Part shown: in pieces, positions 56,528 to 64,000 of the stretch
Layout: each line of letters begins with the position of its first letter
Numbering within the stretch: the stretch's first letter is position 1
NCBI GenBank assembly: GCA_036245525.1
Contig: BTPG01000002.1
Span: 125,921,862-125,985,861 of the forward strand
DNA length: 64,000 bases
DNA from: Semisulcospira habei
Lineage: Eukaryota; Mollusca; Gastropoda; Semisulcospiridae
Reading direction: 5' to 3'
The notes under the pieces: model-generated
What the model was told of the DNA's origin: nothing
Database searches by the model: none
The model's input: the letters and a program-made list of their open reading frames with translations, nothing else
Made by a program: the position numbers and the translations under genes

Positions 56528-56585
56528 GCAAGAGGCAAATACCTTAGGAACCCCCGCATGGTGAGGTCCTTTGCCGCCTCTTGCA
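56528..56585 (+). repeat. P1 hairpin, diverged
   Basis: GCAAGAGGCAAATACCTTAG / GTCCTTTGCCGCCTCTTGC; followed by TTCGGTAGTGATGGGGTTAA, the P1 terminus. Confidence 0.65.
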
Positions 56586-56827
56586 TTTACGTGACGGTTC
56601 GCATCTTTTCGGTAGTGATGGGGTTAAACTAAGCTGACGTAGCTTGGCGTGAGTCGTGGGTGATCCATCCAGCGTAGGAAGTGCAATTCAGGCTTACAAC
56701 CCGCCATCGATACTCGAGTCAAGCTATAATAATACGCGCAGTGGAGTGTCTGTGACTGAGATATGTTGACAAGCAACCTCACACTGACCTGGCCCGGCTG
56801 CCTGAAAATGATACGCCCTGGTCCTGA

Positions 56828-56934
56828 TTAACCCTTTCGGTGCCGAGAAAAATGTCACTATCAAATGCAAGAGGCATAGATCCTCATGAGCCCCCCTCAG
56901 TTGCGGGGGGCTCATGAGGATCTATACCCCTTGC
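56828..56934 (+). repeat. P1 element
   Basis: TTAACCCTTTCGGTGCCGAG left end; hairpin GCAAGAGGCATAGATCCTCA / TGAGGATCTATACCCCTTGC. The right TTAA is lost. Confidence 0.83.
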
Positions 56935-56981
56935 TGACCCCGCTTGGAACTCCTGTTCCTGGAAGGTCTTTTGGTCTTACA

Positions 56982-57196
56982 TTTACCCATTGCGTCCTGA
57001 GGCTGATTTTGTAAAGTTTATTTTCCTGTGAAGGCCACACTACAGATTCGGAGATAGCCTGATCAGTTGTCTTAGTTCAAGGGTGCTGCCAGAATAGCTT
57101 GGCGCGTGAGGCGCCAAGCTATTCTGGCAGTACCCTTGAATTACTGTCAGTCAAAATTATTTCAAGCAATGGGTGTGTCAGAATGATAAGGGTTAA
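56982..57196 (+). repeat. P4 palindromic element
   Basis: TTACCCATTGCGTCCTGAGG to AGAATGATAAGGGTTAA; hairpin TTCAAGGGTGCTGCCAGAAT around GGCGCGTGAGGCGCC. Both arms carry the same GTGCTGCC/GGCAGTAC change. Confidence 0.86.
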
Positions 57197-57521
57197 CGAA
57201 GACTGCCGCAGAAATACAGCCTGCGTCACTGAGGCGGCTCAGTCATGACACCGACTGAACGAGTTAAGCCTCTCGATCTGGAAGACGGAAGGTACTAGTG
57301 GAAATAAATCTTAAGGTTTACACCTTAGACCCTCAGCTAACTCAGTCTTGCTATATAATTATATGCAAAAGGTACCTACATTCTCACCAGCCTTTGCAGA
57401 GCCGGTCAGAGGCTAATGAGAATGTCACAGTATACTTTTTGATCTGGCTGCAGAGATTGGCGGCCTGTTCGCAGTCTCTGCGGCCCGTAACCGCGAGGCA
57501 ACGGACACCACGTGACACTAC
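57197..57521. other. Intergenic, nothing recognised
   Basis: No feature supported. Confidence 0.3.
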
Positions 57522-57710
57522 TGCAAGAGGTATAGATCCTCATGAGCCCCCGCAATTGCGGGGGGGGGGGGGGGGCTCATGAGGATCTATACCTCTTGCT
57601 GAAACCCGCATTTGGTATCCATTGTTCACGGGGCGGCTGGAGCACTTTCGCGTGGAACTGACACAGATTTCTGACGGACAATGTACGTGCAGTGGCAGAG
57701 AAGGGGTTAA
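57522..57710 (+). repeat. P1 element with G-run in the loop
   Basis: GCAAGAGGTATAGATCCTCA / TGAGGATCTATACCTCTTGC, with a compensating change in both arms (GTATAG/CTATAC). Loop GCAATTGC followed by a G17 run. Right end CAGAGAAGGGGTTAA. Confidence 0.85.
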
Positions 57711-58349
57711 GAGTTTATCCTAAAAAAAGTCAGACCGAAGACAGTAGGTTGCCCCCTTTATAGTAAGGACTCCAGGGAGCGTTTCGGTGGCCACGCCCTG
57801 GTCACTGCGGAATGCGTCCTCGTAGCAGTCGCAAGTGCCTGAAACTGCTGATGTCACTGACGCAACTCCGCGCGAGCAAGAGCCAGGCACATAAACATTT
57901 TATTCTCATCTGCAACTTGATTTCCCGTCTAGAAACATCGGCTGCTGTAGACGATACACTACCCGGAAGGGGTTGGGGGGGGGGGATGGTGGGGGTGGAA
58001 GGTGGGGAGGGGGGGGGGAGGGAATCTAAGAAAACACGCCCACTTAATCTCTGTAATCCAGTTCATAAACATGACTAAATAGGACACATGGAATGACATC
58101 AAAGTGTAGATAACCTAGTTATACACCATGCACGTGCGGCAAGCGCAGATAATCGGGTCACGGGGCATGTGGCGTCATGTGCAAACGCTGCTAATTACTA
58201 CAGTACCTCTGATTTCTAAATATTATCAGTTTTCTATTTTATTTTTTACACAAAGTGTCCTTGAAAACAAGCTGCCAGAACACGTGAAATTTTCTGGCCC
58301 AAAACGTCTGGGATTTTGTTATTCAGACAGAATTAAGAACTTCGAGCCA
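57711..58349. other. Intergenic, G-rich stretch
   Basis: G-rich low complexity at 57970-58022; otherwise nothing recognised. Confidence 0.35.
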
Positions 58350-58497
58350 GTTGCATGAGTGAGCTTAGTCCTGCACCAGCCATTGAGCAAGGTGCTCCGC
58401 TATAGCAGACAAACCTTGCTTAGTGGCTGGTGCAGGACTGAGTGAGCTGAGCAACTTGCTTAGTGGCTGCCGCAGGACTACGTTCATTTATGCAAAT
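58350..58497 (+). repeat. P6 palindrome with duplicated right arm
   Basis: GTTGCATGAGTGAGCTTAGT left; ACTTGCTTAGTGGCTG-like right-arm sequence appears twice (58414-58431 and 58453-58470), each followed by TGCAGGACT or CGCAGGACT. Confidence 0.75.
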
Positions 58498-58752
58498 GAC
58501 CCCTCGTCTTAATCGTCTCTTCGACCTTTTCCAGTGTTATTATTTTGTCGTTGTTGTTGTCGTCCTGTTGTAGTCTTTGTTATTGTCTCAGAGTCTGTTT
58601 CAGTTTTTTTTTTTTTTTTTTTTTTTTCGGGCTTGTCAAATATAGTACATTGGATTCCGGCTGAGCAGAGGACATTGATATTTGAGGACAAGGGAAACGC
58701 TGGTTGCTCAAGTTGCCGGCATCGTTTCACACAGACTTATTGTAGTCTGTCT

Positions 58753-58923
58753 TTAACCCATAAAGCCCTGACATGCTACAACAGGATGTGGACCGACCAT
58801 GATAGTTCAAGGGTGGTGTCAGAATAGCTTGGCGCCTCAGTAGGCGCCAAGCTATTCTGACACCAACCTTGAACTATCATGGTCGATCTGTCTCCAGAAA
58901 TTTGACGCAGAGCTCAAAGGATA
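58753..58923 (+). repeat. P4 palindromic element
   Basis: TTAACCCATAAAGCCCTGAC left, CAGAGCTCAAAGGATAA right; near-perfect hairpin around GCGCCTCAGTAGGCGCC. A T24 run lies upstream (58604-58627). Confidence 0.85.
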
Positions 58924-58973
58924 ATCTACTGAAAAAAAATTGATAATTCTATCCCCAGGATGTAGCTGATAAG

Positions 58974-59283
58974 TCAAATGTCTGGTCTTTATCCTGACTA
59001 CACAGGCGCAGATTAATACAGTTAACGAGCTGGCATCAAATGTCTGGTCTTTATCCTGACTACACAGGCGCAGATTAATACAGTTAACGAGCTGGCATCA
59101 AATGTCTGGTCTTTATCCTGACTACACAGGCGCAGATTAATACAGTTAACGAGCTGGCATCAAATGTCTGGTCTTTATCCTGACTACACAGGCGCAGATT
59201 AATACAGTTAACGAGCTGGCATCAAATGTCTGGTCTTTATCCTGACTACACAGGCGCAGATTAATACAGTTAACGAGCTGGCA
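58974..59283 (+). repeat. 62-bp minisatellite, five identical copies
   Basis: Copies start at 58974, 59036, 59098, 59160 and 59222; unit starts TCAAATGTCTGGTCTTTATC. All five look identical, so the expansion is recent. It abuts a P6 palindrome. Confidence 0.93.
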
Positions 59284-59285
59284 TC

Positions 59286-59373
59286 AGTTGAGCGAGCTTA
59301 AATCCAGAACAAGCCACTGAGTAAGGAGCATCTTGCTTAGTGGCTTGCGCAGGATTAGGCTCACTCATGCACC
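59286..59373 (+). repeat. P6 palindrome
   Basis: AGTTGAGCGAGCTTAAATCC / GATTAGGCTCACTCATGCAC with inner GCCACTGAGTAAGGAGC / TTGCTTAGTGGC. Confidence 0.72.
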
Positions 59374-59864
59374 TGACCCCAGGCACGTCCGGCAACTCAT
59401 TGGCAGCTTGTCGAATCCGTCCAGCTGAGATAAATTGAGCTAGATTATACAAATAAACACGAACAAGATACTGATTCGCGTAACACCCCGGCTGCAGCGA
59501 CAGGGGTGCATAAAGATCTATGCCTTGTGTAGATGCAAGAGTCTGGCAATTCAGAGTGTTATGGCGGCTTGTACGCGGATGACAGTGGGGCACTTCGACA
59601 CTGACTGAACTATAGTACCCTCCTTCACTGATTTACAAGAGCTTCTGCGCGATGTGTCTTTTCGAGTCTACTTATTCTTATCATGCTTTTCAAGAATGTT
59701 GGACAAAGGGGCTAACTTGACTTTTCAAGTCTGAACAGTGTCGTAAAACTTGAACAATTTTCAGCTCTTTTCCTCCTTTGTACGTAGAAGAGTTGTTGCA
59801 GGCGTCTTGATGACAAAGACAATCGACACAGTGGCTATACTTCCCGCTCGAGAGTTCTTGTTAC
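59374..59864. other. Intergenic, nothing reliable
   Basis: A P1-like arm ATAAAGATCTATGCCTTGTG occurs at 59510-59529; no gene. Confidence 0.35.
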
Positions 59865-59934
59865 TGATTCACACTGGTTACTTCCTTCGATCCTCTATAC
59901 ATGCGTAGCAGATCAAGGGAGGTAACCAGTGTGA
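59865..59934 (+). repeat. P7 palindrome
   Basis: CACACTGGTTACTTCCTTCG pairs with CAAGGGAGGTAACCAGTGTG around ATACATGCGTAG. Sister of 35528-35600. Confidence 0.82.
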
Positions 59935-60246
59935 GAGAGAGTATAATTATTGATAAGGACATGTGTTCCTCAGACGGAGTAGGCATTGAGTTTTCAGCGT
60001 TAGCGGGAATGCACGCATCAATATCTGCAGAAGGCACTTTTATTTATGCCGGTGAGCGCGCTATGCACGCGCGTCCCCCTAACCCATTTGTGTAATTAGG
60101 CTGACGGGACGTACCCATTATCGATCCGGGTCGTACGAGACCAGCCCACTTCAGATCGTGTCGGCTGTCTGAGAGACGTTCGTCTGTAACAGGCACTGGT
60201 AGTCTGAAACCAATGTGACCTACTCTTTCCGAGAACTCAGTAAACG
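59935..60246. other. Intergenic, nothing recognised
   Basis: No coding region or repeat supported. Confidence 0.3.
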
Positions 60247-60335
60247 TAATTCAAGGGTAGTGACAGATTAGCTTGGCAACGGCCGTCAGGTGCCAAGCTA
60301 ATCTGGCACAACCTTTAAATTATCATGGTTAATGC
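60247..60335 (+). repeat. P3-core hairpin
   Basis: TAATTCAAGGGTAGTGACAG / CTGGCACAACCTTTAAATTA around GGCAACGGCCGTCAGGTGCC. Confidence 0.78.
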
Positions 60336-60464
60336 ACTTTTCCTTGATGAGCAAGAGTCACACTTATGTACATTTTACTGTACAGCCCATTTTCAACAAC
60401 CAATAAGGGTTTTCTGCGTGGATAAAAAGATTACTTGTCCTCCGGCAGCCGAGTAGGCCTGAGA

Positions 60465-60577
60465 CCCAATGCGCAAAACGCCATCGGGCCGATGTCGGCC
60501 GCCGTTGGCCCGCGCTCGGCCGTGCGCGGGCCAACGGCGGCCGACGTCGGCCCCGATAGCCTTTCAGTGGGTATTGG
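60465..60577 (+). repeat. P5 palindrome, near perfect
   Basis: CGATGTCGGCCGCCGTTGGC pairs with GCCAACGGCGGCCGACGTCG; loop CCGCGCTCGGCCGTGCGCGG; outer CCCAATGCGC / GTGGGTATTGGG. Confidence 0.87.
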
Positions 60578-60825
60578 GAGAGGTACCGCCTAAAGCCACT
60601 TTCTTAGTTTTTTTTTTCCGGCCGAATTTCCTGCGAAGTACTTGTGGGTAGTTTCAGATCAACAAGTACTGACTTGTTCAACAAATTTGCTCAATAAACC
60701 CTATTTTTAACAGGAACTTGAAATCTTCTTCTTCTTCTTCTCGAACGCCGTCACACTTGGAGTTTGGCTCTCAAAATGAAATCGGTGGTCCTCTGTAGCA
60801 CCTCCACAGGCCCGTACAGTTTCTC

Positions 60826-61788
60826 TTATCGAGTGGCGGGCTTCTGCCATATCTCCTCCCTCAGCAGCTGGTGGTTCCCACAGTCCTGGAGAATGTGCTC
60901 TGCGGTCTGCTCTGCTTCTCCACGAGGGCACAGGGGAGATGGCACGAGGTGAAAGCGTCTGTGCAGGTGGAAATTGAGTCGGTTGTGCCCGGTCCTCAGA
61001 CGGAAGATGGTCACCTGCTCTTGTCTGGACAGTTGATGGTATCTGTCTAGGGGCCGTTGTGGTGGTCTGTACACAGACTTAATGATGGTCTTCATCTCTG
61101 TGAAGCTGACTCCATTTTCGTCTTGTTCTTTCTCTGCGCCCACTTTTGCCATTCTGTCAGCTTCTTCATTGCCGTAGATGCCACAGTGTGAAGGGATCCA
61201 CTGCAGCACCAGTCTGGTGCACTTGATGTTTTGCAGTGCCTCTTGTAGACGTGGCAGTTTGCTTGCTGTTGCTGCCTCAAGGATAGACATGGCATCAGTC
61301 AGAAAGACAATCTGGGCATCAGGGTCTGCAGTGCCACTAAGGGTGTTTGCAGCACGGACCAGGGCTTCAACCTCAGCTCTGTAATTTGTGCAGTGAATGC
61401 CTGTTGATACTGCCTCTGCCTGCCATTTTCCGTTTGGGTACTGAATGTACACCCCAGCCCCTCCATTCTGAAATGCATCTGTGGCTGATCCATCGGTGTA
61501 TGCCCGTATCCATGCTTCCTGGGGATACTTTTCTTCGAGCATGGCCAGTGTCAGGGCTTTCTTGCTCACAGTGCTGTGCTCATCTTTGGTGGTGATGTAG
61601 GGTACCGTGGAAGAGATGGTGATGTTTTCTGGCTTACTTTCCCAGGGTGGAAGGTCACTAGCAGGATTCAGAGCCTCTACCTGCGCAGGGAGCTTTGCCT
61701 GGTGTTTTCTCTGCAGAGCTCTCGTCTCCTTCACAAAGCTTGATCTTTTCAGTCTCCCTGAGGTTGGCTGTTTCATCCTGGCATTCAT
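60826..61788 (-). pseudogene. I-like LINE RNase H and C-terminal region
   Basis: An open 320-codon segment. RNase H motifs: RAYTDGSATDAFQNGGAGVY (first Asp), YRAEVEALVRAA (Glu), VFLTDAMSILEA (Asp) and LQWIPSHCGIYGNEEADRMA (His and last Asp). A zinc-knuckle-like tail CPRGEAEQTAEHILQDC follows. No break inside, unlike the RT part, but it is separated from RT by a stop, so it is listed as a pseudogene fragment. Confidence 0.83.
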
Positions 61789-63377
61789 AGGATGGTCTTT
61801 GGAAGACTAACCTTTGTGGACTGTATCAAGGCTTTGCAATCTCTTCTCATGCGCAGGGGTGGGATACCTGTTGTCTCTTCCATCTTTTCAATTGGTGTGG
61901 ATCTCATTGCGCCGGTGATGATACGCAGTGCCTGGTTCTGAACTCTGTCAGTGGTCTGCTGGTGTGACTGGGCTGCCTTCAACCATGCATTGGATCCGTA
62001 CTCAAGGTGTGGTCTCACTGTGCCTTGATACACATTTTTGAGGATCTTTTCATTGGCTCCCCATTGTGTTCCAGCCAGCTTCCTCATGATGTTCAGCTTT
62101 CTTCTAGCTTTCGCTTCTGCGTTCCAAATGTGCGGCTTCCACGTCAGCCTCTCGTCAAGGGTGATGCCCAGGTATGTCTGTTGGTCATCATACCGCAGTG
62201 GGGTGTTGCCCAGTGTTAGGTTGCCAGCCTTTGCTTTGTTGGAGAGAGAGAAGAGTGTGGCTGATGATTTTTCTGTGTTGATGGTCACACACCAGTTGTT
62301 GGTCCAGTCTGTCAGCCTGTCCAGGGCTAGCTGCATCCTGTATGTAGCAGTTGTTGCATACTCCTCTGTGCACCAGAGTACCAGGTCATCTGCGTACAGG
62401 GCTGCGTGGACTCCTTTTGGTAGCTATGACACACGGTCGTTGATGAAGAGTATGAACAGGGTCGGTGACAGGACTCCCCCCTGTGGCACCACCTGACGCA
62501 GCAGCACTTTTTGGCCACAGTATCCATCCGCTGTCACACGGGCTCTGCGATTGTGCAGGTATGACTTGGTCCACCGATACATGTTCCCTTGGATGCCACT
62601 GCGAAGGAGTTTCACAAGGAGACCATCCTTCCACACCTTGTCGAAAGCCTTCTGTAGGTCAATGAAGGCAGCTAATGTCACCTTCTGATCTTGAAAGGCA
62701 TCTTCTATGACCTGTGCAAGGTGTGTTGTCTGGTCTTCTGTACTCTTGTGGCTTCTGAAGCCGGCTTGCTCTGGCACGATAATGCTCTCGGGGTCCAGGT
62801 ACCACTGCAGGCGCTTGTTGATGATGTGCTCCATGGTCTTGCACACACACAACTTGTCAAGCTGATGGGGCGATAACTCAGGGCTTTGGACTTATTCTTC
62901 CCTTTCTTCAAAATTGGGATCATCCTGGCTTCCTTCCAGCACTGGGGTACCTGTCCTCCTCTCCAGCTGTGGTTAAAGATGTCCAGTAGCTTCGTTAAGG
63001 CAGTGTTGCCAAGGTGTTGTAATATCTCGTTTGAGATGCTGTCTGGACCTGGAGATTGTTTCTTCTTCAGCTGTTTGATGGCCATCTTCAGTTCTGGAAG
63101 GGTGATGATCCTTCTTCATTGCATCATGGATGTTTGCATCTCTTGTTCTCTCTCTTTCTTCCTGTCTGATTTCTTTCTCAAGCATTCGTGGGAGAGTGAT
63201 GTTACTTTCTTTCGCATAGATCTGTGCGAACATGTTTGCAGCTTTCCTACCAGTCAGTGCTTTCCCATCTTCTTCCAGGGTGATCTTCTGTTCCCTGGTG
63301 CCCTCATCGTTCAACGCCTTGGTCAGTCTCCACAACTTGGCCTCTCCATGTTCAGTCTTGCAGTCTTCTCTCTCCAA
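61785..63377 (-). pseudogene. I-like LINE reverse transcriptase
   Basis: Segments in order: QSPGPDSISNEILQHLG, YRPISLTS, IVPEQAGFRSHKSTEDQTTH, LAAFIDLQKAFDKVWKDGLL (catalytic Asp), VPQGGVLSPTLFILFIND, a TAG stop at 62424-62426, then in the same frame ALYADDLVLW (YADD near 62387-62398), YLGITLDERLTWKPHI and GTVRPHLEYGSNAW. Frameshifts near 63110 and 62850. Confidence 0.85.
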
Positions 63378-64000
63378 CTTCTTCTTGTGTACTCCAACTT
63401 CTTCTTCAGATACTGGGCCTTACTGTGTTGTAGCTTGATGTTGTTTTCTTGGCTGGGGTTGGTTTCAGCGTCTTCTCTGGCCCTAGTGAGGTTGTCATGT
63501 GCTTTCTGAAGATCTGCGGTCCAGTATGGGGTGTAGTTTTTCCGGACTCCTCGAGGTATAGTTTCCTTGGCTGCCTTACTGATAATGTCATTAAACTCTC
63601 TGACCACATTGTTGATGTTCCTTCCAGACACAGCCAGGTCTTGCATTAGCTCATTTGTTCGGATACTGAACAAGCGCCAGTCTGCCTTTCGGTAGTTCCA
63701 TCTTGGTCGGTGTGGCGAGCTAGCTGCTGTGCTTCCTTTTAGGGAGAGGAGGACAGGGCGGTGGTCACTTCCTCCTAACTGTGGTCCTACTGTTCTGCTG
63801 AGGCGCTTATGAACATCGTCAGTGCAAAGCGCCAGGTCCGGTGTAGTGGTGGTGTGCAAGCGGCGAGAGTAGAAGGAAGGTTGGTCCTCAGGGTCATTGG
63901 CAAGTATCAGGTGATTTTCATCTTGCCACTCCTCGATGTCTTCTCCTCTCTTGTCAATCGTGTCGTCTCCCCAACTCTGGGACTGGCTGTTGAAGTCACC
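63323..64000 (-). pseudogene. I-like LINE endonuclease C-terminal part
   Basis: From the window edge: GDFNSQSQSWGDD, then TPDLALCTDDVHKRL and GGSDHRPVLLSLKG. GDFN and SDHRP are two of the APE-type endonuclease catalytic motifs. The linker towards RT follows (PYWTADLQKAHDNLTRARED). The frame is lost near 63370. Confidence 0.82.

Larger units (their letters stand above)
60722..64000 (-). mobile_element. I-like LINE, degenerate, continues beyond the window
   Basis: Read on the minus strand: endonuclease end (from the window edge), reverse transcriptase, RNase H, then a 3' end in (GAA)n at about 60722-60738. RT followed by an RNase H domain is the layout of I-group non-LTR elements. There are at least three frameshifts (near 63370, 63110 and 62850) and one in-frame stop, so the copy is inactive. 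Confidence 0.85.

Noticed and set aside
8371..60577. Regular short palindromic repeats as a CRISPR-like array
   Set aside because: Copies are dispersed, not spaced by uniform unique spacers, the locus is eukaryotic, and each copy has transposon-like TTAA ends.

Overview
This is a eukaryotic, animal window. The only host gene I can support is VAC14, the scaffold of the PIKfyve-FIG4 lipid kinase complex, on the + strand. Thirteen exons between 7877 and 34412 join in one open phase into 580 codons plus a stop, covering the family protein from about residue 160 to its C-terminus. The first exons lie upstream of the window. The intron-rich gene and the mix of DIRS, L2, I-like and other retroelements suggest a lophotrochozoan, probably a mollusc such as a marine gastropod. 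That guess comes from repeat style, not from a marker gene.

Layout. Four DIRS-type tyrosine-recombinase retrotransposons sit in VAC14 introns, all in the sense orientation: E1 (1-2147, cut by the window edge), E2 (about 3600-5982, decayed), E3 (8926-16507, broken, with nested insertions) and E4 (21506-28027, nearly intact). Each shows the DIRS signature: inverted terminal repeats, and just upstream of the right repeat an internal region that is the reverse complement of the two joined termini. E4 carries gag, RT/RNase H/methyltransferase-like and tyrosine recombinase frames, and ends 18 nt before a VAC14 exon. E3 contains an L2-like LINE, which itself contains a second, antisense LINE fragment. 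A 369-bp tandem array flanked by a 12-bp direct repeat lies at 6131-7556. A six-copy 82-bp repeat duplicates the end of a VAC14 exon together with its splice donor.

From about 8 kb to 60.6 kb, in introns and in the intergenic region alike, the sequence is packed with short palindromic elements. I sort them by eye into families: P1 (CAAGAGGCATAGATCCTCAT hairpin), P2 (about 95 bp, centre GATTCCTGCAGGAATC), P3 and P4 (shared core hairpin around TTCAAGGGTRGTGCCAGAWT), P5 (GC-rich GGCCC hairpins), P6 (TGAGTGAGCTTAGTCCTG), P7 (ACCAGTGTG ends), P8 (TGATTTTGGACCTTA), P10 (ACGTCATGACTTAA repeats) and P11 (GCATGCAGCCACCGGTAC). P1, P2, P3, P4 and P11 are bounded by TTAA followed by CCC, as in piggyBac-type non-autonomous elements. 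Several are nested in one another exactly at TTAA, including a three-level nest at 39160-39635. This TTAA palindrome set is the most unusual feature of the window.

Beyond VAC14 the sequence is intergenic: the palindromes, a 3.5-kb element with CAGGGACGTAGCGGGC inverted ends (40945-44432) holding an L2 copy and an unrecognised 116-codon frame, homopolymer-rich stretches, minisatellites, and at the right edge a decayed I-like LINE on the minus strand (60722-64000) with endonuclease, reverse transcriptase and RNase H regions.
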